This document shows, piece after piece, positions 54,801 through 61,700 of a DNA stretch of 64,000 bases. Numbering within the stretch: the first letter of the stretch is position 1; each line of letters begins with the position of its first letter. The notes below the pieces were generated by a model. It saw nothing but the letters and a program-made list of their open reading frames with translations, was not told the origin of the DNA and did not search any database. Source of the stretch: Gymnorhina tibicen (lineage: Eukaryota; Chordata; Aves; Passeriformes; Artamidae); assembly GCA_013399875.1 (NCBI GenBank), contig VXAZ01009672.1, positions 1,548,553 to 1,612,552 of the forward strand. The letters run 5' to 3'. Made by a program: the position numbers and the translations under genes.

Positions 54801-55700
54801 AGGAGAAAAAACACTTCGTTCTTCAGTCCCTGTTCTTCTGCTGAATCTTTATTAGTAGTTCTAGGAGCAATTAGTTTTCCAGCAAGCATATCAACAAGAA
54901 GCCTGAGGGGCAGATACTGAGTTACAGCTAAAGAAGAAGTTAAGTGCGTTTGTCCACAGGTGCAATCAGTAAAAATCACTGCTACTGCTTAGGCTCCTGA
55001 GATGTTAGAAGTGTTCAAAATGTTTCTGCTATGCTGTTAGAATCAAGTTCAACATTAGGCAGTTAATATGCGTATGTGCATGTATTAAAAAAAACCAAAA
55101 CACAAAACCAAAACAGCCCTTATATATAACATCTTTATATAGATGTGATATACATAACATCTTTACCTAAAATTAGATGTCATGGCTTTAGTGTTTCTAT
55201 TCAGCCTGGGGAAAGTGTGGATTTTCAAACTTACACCTGCCTTCTCGGCTTTCTGTGATAGCTGTACTACCCCATATCATATAAATACTTAAGGTACAAT
55301 AGATTTTTTCTGTAGAGGTGTTAGTTATGAATCAAATTAAAAGCCAGTATTCCTTTTGTGGTTGTATTAATTATGAAACAGAATTGCTGAAGTAAATAAG
55401 GATTTAATTTTGCTCAGCTTAATTCTGTTTTAATGCAACTGGCTTAATGCACTGTGAGTGGTTAGTGGTGCTTGGTACTAAATTTGGTCATAGCAGTAAC
55501 TTTTATAGCAAGAACCTTTGTGGGAGTAGGGCAGCATGCAACTTGTATACCAGTATATAATTTTTTATTTTAATAGCTTACAATTTCTGTACTTCGTTAC
55601 AGTGATTCTGGACGTGGGAGCAGCTTGTTAGACAGAGCTATTGCTGATAGACGACAGCTTAATACAATTACATTACCAGATTTCAGTGATCCTGAAACAG
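738..55700 (+). CDS. TTC7B: TTC7B, internal part of the gene (14 exons, 507 codons; both ends outside the window)
   Basis: Joined exons: 738-868, 2857-2978, 12648-12726, 14750-14922, 18856-18919, 24034-24171, 29170-29253, 30438-30542, 31845-31962, 32159-32216, 35730-35802, 37062-37222, 51326-51442, 55603-55700. They total 1521 bp and stay in one frame; every intron begins GT and ends AG. The product matches vertebrate TTC7B as I remember it, over roughly residues 149-655 of about 843. Segments such as [26 protein letters not shown] and [20 protein letters not shown] decide for TTC7B over TTC7A. TTC7 proteins are helical TPR solenoids that scaffold PI4KA with FAM126 (hyccin) and EFR3 at the plasma membrane, where the complex makes PI4P. 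TPR-like helix pairs are clearest from the exon at 30438 to the exon at 51326. There are no internal stops or frameshifts, so the gene looks intact. Not seen: start codon, promoter, the last about 190 codons, stop and 3' UTR. Confidence 0.96.
869..2856 (+). other. Intron between w1 and w2
   Basis: 1988 bp, GT-AG, phase 0. I see no repeat or RNA feature that I can name. The acceptor is preceded by a long C/T tract. Confidence 0.9.
2857..2978 (+). CDS. TTC7B: TTC7B exon w2
   Basis: The exon is 122 bp. Its acceptor is ...gttctcttag after a strong pyrimidine tract and its donor is gtgaga at 2979. It reads [20 protein letters not shown], then [20 protein letters not shown] plus two bases of a Gly codon. 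The Ser-Pro-Lys-Pro-Gly-Pro stretch is a loop between helices in the TTC7 family. The Gly codon is finished by the first base of the next exon, almost 9.7 kb downstream. Confidence 0.96.
4181..4258 (+). repeat. Long near-perfect stem-loop
   Basis: Bases 4181-4195 pair perfectly with 4244-4258 (15 bp). Bases 4196-4211 pair perfectly with 4223-4238 (16 bp). A 5-nt bulge (4239-4243) lies on the 3' side and the loop is 11 nt (4212-4222). The stem may extend about five more pairs outward using two G-T wobbles. The size and single bulge resemble a miRNA precursor, and it lies in sense orientation inside an intron. A MITE-like element or a template-switch palindrome is equally possible. I do not recognise a known mature miRNA. 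Confidence 0.7.
8625..8729 (+). repeat. Direct duplication, copy 1 (105 bp)
   Basis: Bases 8625-8729 are identical, position by position, to 10308-10412, an offset of 1683. The match stops sharply at both ends: a versus t on the left, t versus a on the right. Both copies lie in the same intron. No target-site duplication, poly(A) tail or terminal inverted repeat is visible around either copy. Confidence 0.97.
10308..10412 (+). repeat. Direct duplication, copy 2 (105 bp)
   Basis: Exact second copy of 8625-8729. Perfect identity in neutral intron sequence implies a recent event, gene conversion between copies, or an assembly error. From this window alone I cannot tell which copy is original. 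Confidence 0.97.
12485..12519 (+). repeat. AT-rich microsatellite (TATC/TATA type)
   Basis: An imperfect short tandem repeat of tatc and tata units, about 35 bp, roughly 130 bp before exon w3. No further meaning is evident. Confidence 0.85.
12648..12726 (+). CDS. TTC7B: TTC7B exon w3
   Basis: The exon is 79 bp. Its acceptor is ...tatacag and its donor gtaagt is a full consensus match. Its first base completes Gly; it then reads [20 protein letters not shown] and TQNLRM, ending on a whole codon. It is a helical segment rich in Arg and Leu, as expected at this position in TTC7B. The following intron is phase 0. Confidence 0.96.
12727..14749 (+). other. Intron between w3 and w4
   Basis: 2023 bp, GT-AG, phase 0. 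It contains the LTR at 13903-14436. The rest is AT-rich unique sequence. Confidence 0.9.
13903..14436 (-). mobile_element. Solo LTR of an endogenous retrovirus (old, right end uncertain)
   Basis: On the + strand it begins TGTGGTGGGTTGACC at 13903, which on the minus strand is the 3' end ...CCACCACA. A minus-strand AATAAA polyadenylation signal lies at 14078-14083. The order of landmarks resembles an LTR family I know from songbird genomes: a C-rich run near 14138-14150, then short segments of the type ctgctccag near 14288-14300 and 14411-14423. No internal retroviral sequence adjoins it. I cannot find a target-site duplication, and the right boundary, set near 14436, may be truncated. The short open frames across it are non-coding. 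Confidence 0.7.
14750..14922 (+). CDS. TTC7B: TTC7B exon w4
   Basis: The exon is 173 bp. Its acceptor is ...cttttacag and its donor is gtatgg at 14923. It encodes [20 protein letters not shown], a Pro/Asp-rich loop ([20 protein letters not shown]), then [17 protein letters not shown] plus two bases of Asn. The loop and the segment after it vary between vertebrates, and here they differ from the human version I remember at several residues, such as HHS and KNYALSRRP. The codon closes with the first base of exon w5. Confidence 0.96.
14923..18855 (+). other. Intron between w4 and w5
   Basis: 3933 bp, GT-AG, phase 2. It holds a short CR1 tail near 15698-15746. The rest is unique AT-rich sequence in which I recognise nothing. 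Confidence 0.9.
15698..15746 (+). mobile_element. CR1 retroposon, 3' tail fragment
   Basis: The short segment ctgatccccagacaccccttccaacct, given here as ctgatccccag plus acaccccttccaacct, continues into attctgtgattttgtg. It matches the last bases of avian CR1 in + orientation, where consecutive TTCTRTGA-like octamers form the 3' end. It is 5'-truncated to about 50 bp, which is common for CR1. Confidence 0.7.
18856..18919 (+). CDS. TTC7B: TTC7B exon w5
   Basis: The exon is only 64 bp. Its acceptor is ...ttgaacag and its donor is gtaggt. After completing Asn it reads [20 protein letters not shown] and M, ending on a whole codon. The run of Leu residues followed by ISESM is characteristic of TTC7 proteins. 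The short ORF is easy to miss by ORF scanning; the splice phases on both sides and the family match identify it. Confidence 0.95.
18960..18987 (+). repeat. (TTTTG)n simple repeat
   Basis: Four ttttg-type units followed by a T-run, about 40 bp after exon w5. It may be the remnant of a poly(A) tail on the other strand, but no retroposon body is visible beside it. Confidence 0.85.
20673..20798 (+). mobile_element. CR1 retroposon, 3' end fragment
   Basis: The sequence aaggccaggttggacagggc, then tctgagcaatctggtctggt, then the atggcagg...gatctttaaa...cccttccaa block and the tail catcctgtggttctgtgg match the CR1 3' region in + orientation. It is 5'-truncated at about 20673. The corresponding end of a second CR1 begins about 48 bp downstream in the opposite orientation. 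Confidence 0.88.
20847..21830 (-). mobile_element. CR1 retroposon, 3' part with reverse-transcriptase remnant
   Basis: It opens with agaatcacagaatgattatg then gttggaagggacttctggag, the reverse complement of the CR1 3' end. Read on the minus strand, two frames carry ORF2 C-terminal motifs. [20 protein letters not shown] (within 21266-21478) corresponds to the conserved region after the RT core. A second frame (21515-21802) has [15 protein letters not shown]. The pieces are in different frames, so the ORF is broken by indels and inactive. The element is about 980 bp, far shorter than a full-length CR1. Confidence 0.92.
22289..22360 (+). repeat. G-quadruplex motif plus GT/GC alternating tract
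   Basis: Bases 22289-22310 contain four G-runs (3, 5, 3 and 4 G) with loops of 3, 1 and 3 bases, a canonical G4 motif on the non-template strand. It is followed to about 22352 by alternating purine-pyrimidine sequence (tgcg, then tgtg units with two ta steps), the type that can adopt Z-DNA. Confidence 0.9.
23176..23180 (+). repeat. Target-site duplication, left copy (cctta)
   Basis: The bases cctta stand immediately before the TG that opens the LTR at 23181, and the same five bases follow its terminal CA at 23632. Confidence 0.85.
23181..23631 (-). mobile_element. Solo LTR of an endogenous retrovirus (minus orientation)
   Basis: The 451-bp element begins TGTGATGG and ends AAGACA on the + strand, flanked on both sides by cctta. 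Read on the minus strand it is arranged like an LTR: a TATA-like cctttaaaact (about 23545-23556 on +), then a polyadenylation signal AATAAA inside atttattt at about 23324-23332, then the U5 end ...cctgaaccatcaca. No gag, pol or env sequence is present, so it is a solo LTR left by recombination between two LTRs. A 5-bp duplication fits ERVL-like or some ERV1 elements; the class is not proven. It resembles passerine LTRs I remember. It contains one undetermined base (23478). Confidence 0.88.
23478..23478. other. Undetermined base (N)
   Basis: The only N in the window. It follows a run of six G and six C inside the solo LTR, a sequence that polymerases and assemblers handle poorly. Confidence 0.99.
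23632..23636 (+). repeat. Target-site duplication, right copy (cctta)
   Basis: Exact second copy of 23176-23180, directly after the terminal CA of the LTR. Confidence 0.85.
24034..24171 (+). CDS. TTC7B: TTC7B exon w6
   Basis: The exon is 138 bp, exactly 46 codons, phase 0 at both ends. Its acceptor is ...gtgtttcag and its donor is gtttgt at 24172. It reads [40 protein letters not shown] and YEMLSE. The donor is weaker than its neighbours because T stands at position +3 where A or G is preferred. Skipping this exon would keep the frame. Confidence 0.96.
24172..29169 (+). other. Intron between w6 and w7
   Basis: 4998 bp, GT-AG, phase 0. Only short local duplications are visible: a 19-bp unit at 28301-28319 repeated at 28329-28347, and gaagttaataaaaa repeated near 24640-24675. 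No mobile element was recognised. Confidence 0.88.
29170..29253 (+). CDS. TTC7B: TTC7B exon w7
   Basis: The exon is 84 bp, 28 codons, phase 0 at both ends. Its acceptor is ...catatttag and its donor gtaagt is a consensus match. It reads [20 protein letters not shown] followed by LSLMAAGK. The pattern of aromatic and small residues fits one TPR-like helix pair near the middle of the solenoid. Confidence 0.96.
29254..30437 (+). other. Intron between w7 and w8
   Basis: 1184 bp, GT-AG, phase 0, AT-rich. Nothing recognisable apart from the splice sites. Confidence 0.9.
30438..30542 (+). CDS. TTC7B: TTC7B exon w8 (TPR segment)
   Basis: The exon is 105 bp, 35 codons, phase 0 at both ends. Its acceptor is ...tttaaacag and its donor is gtaagc. 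It reads [20 protein letters not shown] and [15 protein letters not shown]. The [11 protein letters not shown] end of helix B and the turn into the next helix A are a textbook TPR boundary. Confidence 0.96.
30543..31844 (+). other. Intron between w8 and w9
   Basis: 1302 bp, GT-AG, phase 0. Nothing recognisable apart from the splice sites. Confidence 0.9.
31845..31962 (+). CDS. TTC7B: TTC7B exon w9 (TPR segment)
   Basis: The exon is 118 bp. Its acceptor is ...atattttcag and its donor is gtaaga. It reads [20 protein letters not shown], then [19 protein letters not shown] plus one base. The [12 protein letters not shown] part is a TPR helix A with the usual Gly/Ala/Leu spacing. The phase-1 junction is completed by CA at the start of exon w10 to give Ala. 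Confidence 0.96.
32159..32216 (+). CDS. TTC7B: TTC7B exon w10
   Basis: The exon is 58 bp, the shortest in the window. It follows an intron of only 196 bp, the shortest here. Its acceptor is ...ctttttag and its donor is gtgagt. After completing Ala it reads [18 protein letters not shown] plus two bases of Arg. It was identified by phase and by the family sequence. The surrounding open frame through the short intron is incidental. Confidence 0.95.
32217..35729 (+). other. Intron between w10 and w11
   Basis: 3513 bp, GT-AG, phase 2. It contains the CR1 fragment at 33505-34075. The rest is unassigned. Confidence 0.9.
33505..34075 (-). mobile_element. CR1 retroposon fragment (3' UTR and ORF2 end)
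   Basis: On the + strand it reads ggatggctcaaagccccatc, cagcctggccttgaatactg and ccagggatggggcatccaca, the classic reverse complement of CR1 sequence near the 3' end. On the minus strand the frame at 33491-33676 ends with [14 protein letters not shown], the usual C-terminus of the CR1 ORF2 protein, and carries [17 protein letters not shown] upstream. Further in is sequence from the RT C-terminal region with frame breaks. The terminal octamer tail is missing or diverged. Confidence 0.92.
35730..35802 (+). CDS. TTC7B: TTC7B exon w11 (TPR segment)
   Basis: The exon is 73 bp. Its acceptor is ...tttttaag and its donor is gttagt at 35803. The first base completes Arg; it then reads [20 protein letters not shown] and ISRQ. 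This is a TPR with the common SP.D.AA.Y.LA pattern. The following intron is phase 0. Confidence 0.96.
35803..37061 (+). other. Intron between w11 and w12
   Basis: 1259 bp, GT-AG, phase 0. It ends in a T14 tract directly before the acceptor. Nothing else recognised. Confidence 0.9.
37062..37222 (+). CDS. TTC7B: TTC7B exon w12 (TPR segment)
   Basis: The exon is 161 bp. A T14 tract stands directly before the acceptor ...aaatcag, and the donor is gtgagt. It reads [40 protein letters not shown] and [13 protein letters not shown] plus two bases of Ile. It holds a full TPR and the start of another, and is among the most conserved parts of TTC7B. A 14.1-kb intron follows. Confidence 0.97.
37830..37885 (+). 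repeat. (TTTG)n simple repeat
   Basis: Imperfect tttg and ttttg units followed by a T-run, about 600 bp after exon w12. Confidence 0.85.
40918..40985 (-). mobile_element. Possible tRNA-derived SINE head (very old)
   Basis: On the minus strand, tagtttgatgg (40960-40970 on +) resembles a polymerase III A box. ggattcaaatcc (40922-40933 on +) resembles the B box. The spacing between them is tRNA-like. The layout (tagt.tgatggtta...ctctgagctg...ggattcaaatcc) recalls MIR/CORE-SINE heads. The T-arm does not pair cleanly, so it is not a functional tRNA. No clear tail was found. Confidence 0.35.
45289..45308 (+). repeat. G-quadruplex motif
   Basis: Three-G runs separated by 2, 5 and 1 bases (GGG-AA-GGG-TTTTT-GGG-G-GGG) on the non-template strand, in a GT-rich stretch extending to about 45370. 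Confidence 0.85.
47190..47490 (-). mobile_element. Ancient CR1/L3-like LINE remnant
   Basis: Read on the minus strand, gaatttcaaattggagcagc followed by tgcagagaaaggccgtgagg and gtgatcc resembles the CR1/L3 ORF2 segment that reads ...FKLEQVQRRATRMI. The + strand block ccaagtgtggtctcactggg corresponds to the neighbouring reverse-complement segment of that family. Divergence is high and frames are broken. The weakly similar stretch up to about 49.2 kb may belong to it, but I cannot support that. Confidence 0.5.
51326..51442 (+). CDS. TTC7B: TTC7B exon w13
   Basis: The exon is 117 bp. Its acceptor is ...ttcactag and its donor is gtaaaa at 51443, with A at +5 rather than G. After completing Ile it reads [20 protein letters not shown], then [18 protein letters not shown] plus two bases of Ser. 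It closes the second TPR begun in exon w12 and leads into the flexible linker. Confidence 0.96.
51850..52130 (+). mobile_element. Ancient CR1 LINE remnant (reverse-transcriptase region)
   Basis: The order agtcagcatggctg, ttcttcaagggcattaacaa, atatatagataag, tttccaaaatgcttttgtga, aggtcctttgcc and finally attcaacatgtttatcaaat acctggagaagg follows an old amniote CR1 consensus from the RT region. That region encodes the LDFQKAFDKVPH motif, then FNLFINDLEK. Here the codons give a degraded GFQNAFVKV. It is clearly much older than the CR1 copies at 20-34 kb. Confidence 0.7.
54285..54324 (+). repeat. 20-bp unit duplicated in tandem
   Basis: agttctaccattttagtaac occurs twice head to tail without a mismatch (54285-54304 and 54305-54324). 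Probably replication slippage. Confidence 0.97.
55603..55700 (+). CDS. TTC7B: TTC7B exon w14 (linker segment)
   Basis: The exon is 98 bp. Its acceptor is ...cgttacag and its donor is gtaaga at 55701. After completing Ser it reads [20 protein letters not shown] and [12 protein letters not shown] plus one base of the next codon. In the family this is a polar linker between the central and C-terminal TPR groups; in human, as I remember it, the next residues are GSVHATS. The phase-1 end matters for the candidate cassette exon at 59111. Confidence 0.96.
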
Positions 55701-58700
55701 GTAAGAACTTCATATGAACAATGAAATACGTTAAATGGTCTGGCCATAGCTAGATTTTGCATTAGGGTTTTTTTGGGGTTTTTTTGATTTTGCAAAATGA
55801 AGTTGTATTTTCATTATTGTCATATAAGTGAAAATAGACATTGTGTGATATAAGATTTTTTTTTCTTTTTTATTTATGAAGTGCTTGCTGACCATGTTCT
55901 CTGTACATTAAAATATCTTTGGTGTGGATCTTGCTGAGCTTAGTAGTATTTCCTTATGCAAGGGCTAAAAATTAGTATGCTAAACTAGCCCTACTTGCCA
56001 AAGTCCTGTGCTTTTTGGTCCATTCGGTATTTGCACCTTTTTGTTTAAAAGGTAAATAAAAAAAAATCAGAGAACTTTTAATCTCAAAAAATAAGAAGAT
56101 GTTGTTAATTAAAATCTCAAATATATGTTAAAATATAATTACATGGGTGGGTAGGCTTACTGTGGACATACTTTGACATTATAAGCAAAATTTATTTATT
56201 GTAAGTTATACATACTGTGATACTTTTATGTACATATAAAAAATTGTGGTGCACAGGTGTGCTACACGAAAGCTAAGATTGTTACATGTGAGTAAATACC
56301 GACAATATATAATTTGCCTGTATTAATATATTCAGTTATCACAATTCAAACTAATATACTTTAAAAGTTATGCAATCAAAAAGCATGTGAGCCATGCATT
56401 CTGCAAAGATTGCAGAAGCAATTATCATGATGCTGCTAATACCAAAAACTTTTTCCGTATCTTACTTGTGTTCTAAATATTGAGAGTTTTCTTTTTTCTG
56501 GGTTTTAAAACCATAGAATGCTTTTCCTGGCACCTTTCAGGGGTGTATATCTGCTCAATCACTCTTTGACATGAGCAGCTTATGGGAAAATTTGCCAGCC
56601 TATGAATTTGAGTACACTTGACCCATAAATTAAGACACATTGAAATGTGTAATGTATGTCTTTGCTTAATATCAGAATAGTGCAGTAGAGAAAAATCCAA
56701 CTTAGCTATTTAACTTCTGAAAGTTAAAATTGGATTGAATGTTCACTCAATTTTGAATTTAAAGTAGTGTTCTGTGCTTGTTATAGTGCAAGCAGTTTTG
56801 ATTGCAAAGATCAGGTCACTTGATTTCAAAGAATAGCAATATGATACGACATAACACGGAATCTTCTGTCTTCTTGTATTTGTATAATTAAAATGGATAA
56901 GATAACATTATATCTTTCTATGGTGATCATTCTATATTCTAGTCTAGCTGATTGTTTCATTTTTAAGAACATAACTAGCATTTAAAGGTTTCATACACAT
57001 ATATGGATAGACATAGCTATAGATAAAATTTTATGCCTCCAAAAAAGTGCTTGTTGGGGATGGGTGTTGTGAAAGGTTTTTTGTGGTTAGTGGTGGTTTT
57101 TGGTTTGTTTCTTTTCCAGTGAGGACATACAGCTCTTGATTTATACCTTCAGGGTGTCCTGTTCTATATCTGCCACACTTGAGAGCACAGTGAATTGGTG
57201 CACTTTAAAGGCTGCATATTCCTCAATGCTTTTAAGTAAAGATGAACCCTCATTCAAAACAGTGAGCTTTTCAAGAAGCTTGCCCCAGATTCAAATCCTG
57301 CAGCCAATATCCTGATCAAAATAGGATCTCTGCATACATTCTGATTTTTCTAGCAGGTCCAAATTGTATTTTTCTCTGAATCTCAGCTGTGTTGTTATAA
57401 CTGAACTCTATTGTCTAAGAGAACATGATGGAAAAAAAAAAATGGGATCCTTTTTGATTATTTATCTTATAAAAGGTAATTGTGGAGGATCAGTGGGTGG
57501 ATGTCCCTTATATTTTCTTTTTTTTAATTGGGAGTTGGAGTTGATTTTGTTTGTTGGTGGTTTTGCTAATTGTTAATTGTTAATTTTAGCAGAAGAAACC
57601 TTGTTGCAATACCAATACTCAATTTCTGGCAAGGACTAGAGCTTCTTTATCTCCTGTATCTATGTAATTACACATATAAAAAAGCTCCACATCCAATATT
57701 TGTCCAGAATTCTTCATCAGAATATTATATAAACATTTTGCAGGAATTAAAAGATTATGGTACTATAAGAATGAAAGCAGTCAAGCTTGTCATAGTGTTT
57801 GAGAAAGCCTAAGCAGACTGTCAATAAAATATTATTCACAATAGGTAGATGATAGAAACAATAGATGGTCAAGATTTTAGACCTTTATAGGACTGAAAGA
57901 ACTCACCTGCAAAATCTGTGGATTCACAGAGTTTAGAAATGCAGAAGGAATTTGGCAAATAAGTAAACAAATTAAAGTGCAAGAAACTTCTGGCTGAATA
58001 TCCTCTTAGGATGGAAATGTTTGCTCCCCTCCTCGTTAAACTACCTTGTGTAATGCTACATTGTGAATACATTTATATGTGTGGATACATGTGAAGATTT
58101 GGAAATTTTCCCCTTCATAACTGCTTGCCATCTATGACGATGATGATCCCCTTTGCCTGTCTAGTCTGAGTTCAGTCATCTAAGTACCAAGAAATGAGAG
58201 TTAAAATTCAAATTTGAAGTTTATGTAAAATCCTTCCAAAAAAGTCTAGCTGCAATTGGGTGTAAATTCTTCTTCTTCTTAGATGTATCAATTAAGCAGA
58301 AGTTGACCTGTAAAAAAATAGTATTAAAAACCTGCTTTATATGGAGTTCTTACCAACCCTATAATGATTAAGTGATTCAAGTTTAAATTTGTGTAGCCTT
58401 TGAAGCATCAAAAGAGTGTATTGTGGATTTCTTACAAGGCTAGACTGTTGATTCTAATGTCCTGATCAATAACTATGTCAAATTTACTTTAAGTTTGTCT
58501 CTGTTTCAGTTGGATTGCCATGAGTGGCAAGCACTCATACTTGTATATATCGATGAAGGAAATAAATGTAGAGGGGAACAAAAAGGGCTTTGATGAATCA
58601 ATCAGTCTCACAGGAAGACAGACACATTTCATATCCAAAGACAGATAAAAATATGCAAATCTCTACAGACTCATTGGCTATTTGGTTAAGATAAATTGCC

Positions 58701-61700
58701 ATCAATCTTTTTAAAAACTTTCTGTTCAGTTTAGTTGCAGTCCACTGACTTTATCATAGGAAGAAACAATATTACCTGAGTTTCAGATTTTGGCCTTTAT
58801 TTCTCCTTAAATATATTTTTTAAATTTATGCATTGGAACATAGTTGGAACATAGGGGAAAAAAATCTTTAATTTGCTTTTTTAATCAAATTTAGTATGAA
58901 AGGAGAGCACATATAAATAAAGGGGTATTTTTTTGTTGTTGCTTTCAGAAGTGACATTTATTTTATGTAGGCGCCATTTCGATCTTACTGAATAGTGAAA
59001 CAAATGCTTTGCGTTTTTGGCATCCATGAGTCCGTTAAACCCTGTTGGATCTTTTTTCTTTCCTGTCCCCCCCCACAATCCCTTATCATTCTCTTTGTTT
59101 CGCTTTTTAGCCTCTGATACTTCCTCATCTTCTCTCTCAAGAACAGAGTCTCCTCTCCAACTGTTTGTATCTTCTCATCTTCCTCATCCTCATCCTAAAC
59201 CAGATACCTTTGTCTGGCCCCATGCAGCCTCTCCATACTGTGACCAAGTTCCTGAGCCCTGTTCACCTACTCGCTGTAAATTGGCTTTCTCTTCCTGATG
59301 AGCGTGTTTGTGCTGTATTTTTCTGATAATCTTCATAGCTGATAAACCGTATTTAAATAGATTGTTTCAACAGTGTCAGTGAAATATGGCCTTTCAGCTG
59401 CTTTTCATTAAATATTGCATGGGTTTTAAGAGTTTCATCAGAGAAGACTGTTTTATTGATCCCAAAGGATATAAAGTTACAGACACATTTAATACTCTGT
59501 TCTCATGAGTGTTACAGAAAATTATAGGTGTTCAGTAAAAGAGATTATTGGTCAAAGCTGCTTTGTAGCATTTACTGATGAAATTATTTCCAGTGCTGGC
59601 ATCTTTTGCCTAACAAGACTGTCCCTGCCACAGAATCTCCTCTTATCTGCACAGTTTTTATTAACTTAATTTCAGAAAGCCTTTTTGCATCCAAAACATT
59701 CCCTGAAAATTCACATGAAGGAAACCATTGCCTAATATCAGTGTGTATCATAATGCAGGCAGGGCATATTGGAATGATTTGGAGGAGGCATTAGAGCAGT
59801 GAAAATCAGCATTCTTCTATTTCAAGTCAAAAGCCATTCTGTTGTTAATTGAAATTATGCCAATTTAAACCAGCTGTAAGATCAATCCCCATGCTGTTTG
59901 AATACAAACTGTACAGCAATGCTGCCAGAGTAGTTCAGGTGACAGGGTAAAATCAACATAGTTTTTTAGCCATTTCTTTTAAACTCCTTTTAATTTCTGT
60001 TAAATTGCCCTTCACTCATACATAGCATTGTTTTTGTCACTGAATTTACTATAATCAGATCTTAAATTAACTTTGACACCTAGTCTTTAGACTGATTTCA
60101 TTTCAAAGATATTAATTCCAACCAAAACATAGCAAATAAATCTTTGCATATTAGCAAAATTCACTTGTTAAAATAGCTGACATAAGACCAGAGCCTTGAA
60201 AACACTAGCTCATATGTAAGCCTTTAACTGGAAGTTAAGGAAAGTTCTGCCTTCAGATGCCAGGAAATCTGTGTCCTACAGAAGTTGAAGTCTGACTTTC
60301 TTGAAGTATTTGAATAGCTGATTGGCTGCTATAACAGGTTTGGGTGTCGTTGAGTTGAATTTGCTCAGACCTAGACTATAAACAGTATATCCCCGTTAAC
60401 TTTAAATTACTTGTTCTTGTTCTTTGCAAAGCTAGAAGTTAGTAGGAACCTACTCAAGAATGAAGGCAAACTGAAAGAATGATGAAGCCAAAACACAGAT
60501 TCCATTATGTGAAGCCCAAGTTTTCCCTTTCCAAGCTCTGGTGTCCTCAGGGAAAGGAGCTCCTACCATATGCATGAGAAGTAGCAGAACCATGAAAATG
60601 AAAAAAAAAGATACTGGAGTCCTTTGTATAGTGTCAATAATTAATGAAAGTTAAAGCTGTCTGAGTAAGGAGCAGTTTCCCTAGATGCCTATAGTATATT
60701 AGTATAATTTCAGGGGCTGAAAATCTCATGTTCTATATCTTGCTCAATTCAATTTTTTTTCTAGTGAAAGAAGCCAAGGGCATTTTGTATTATTGACTTG
60801 ACTTCCAATTTCTGTTGAACAGGAACATGATTTTAGAGGTGTAGCATCTTACTTAATTTTTTTATCTTTTGAAAACCTGATTTACAGTTTGAAGATTATC
60901 AGAAATCTTTTGGCTTTCTTAGAATTTTTGGCTTATATATATCTATAATATTTTTTTTCTTCTTACTTTGGATTTTAATTTGTGGTTTGATCTATCCGAA
61001 GGCAGTCCATCAGATGCTTACTTTCATGGGGTTTACTCCCTTTTTTCAGTTTGTAAGTAGTATTCACTGTGCAGTTCAGTATTAATTTCTCAAGGACTAA
61101 AATCACCTTTTCCTCTACCACAAAACGTACATGTTTTGTCCATCAGTAGTTGAAGCTTGCTAGTGTTTAAAGCAAGGCTGATGCTCTTTGCCCATTCAGT
61201 CACCCTAAGGGCTGTAATCTTACGAGACCTGAATGCACTCAACTAACACTTGCATTTAATAATTAAAGAGGCAGTATTCATTTCTAGAGGACTGCAAATA
61301 AAGATATATTAGGCAGGTCTTGTGTAACATAATGGCCAACTGCCAGTACATTGTTTTAGAGAAGATAATATGCCACTGCTGTTCCTAAAGTACATTGATC
61401 CAGAATACAATATTGCAACTACTGTTGTGACTCATAATAAACTATTACCTTCTTTTGTGGTACAAGTTTTGCTTGTAAAATAAATGAAGAATACACTTTG
61501 AAATAATGAAATTATGAAAGCAAGCTAAATAAGAAAGAATGTAGATCAATAAAAATAATTGCTGTTTTAACCAGGACATGAAATAACATTCTTTTTCTCC
61601 AACCAGTTACCTTATAAAGCTGTGTTCATAGCATTCAATATTAAATAGTATTTTTTTTTCATTGTTTACTTTATCTTTCCATAGATTTTTATGGGGTTGT

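Larger units (their letters stand above)
51443..55602 (+). other. Intron between w13 and w14
   Basis: 4160 bp, GT-AG, phase 2. It contains an ancient CR1 remnant at 51850-52130 and an exact 20-bp tandem duplication (54285-54304, 54305-54324). The rest is AT-rich and unassigned. Confidence 0.9.

Noticed and set aside
55577..55602. Alternative acceptor (taatag) 26 bp upstream of exon w14
   Set aside because: Using it would add 26 bp and break the frame; the proximal acceptor cgttacag restores the family sequence exactly.
59017..59110. Upstream part of the 93-codon frame at 59017-59298 as an independent small gene
   Set aside because: This part is a pyrimidine tract leading to an acceptor; only the segment after 59110 is worth considering, as a cassette exon.
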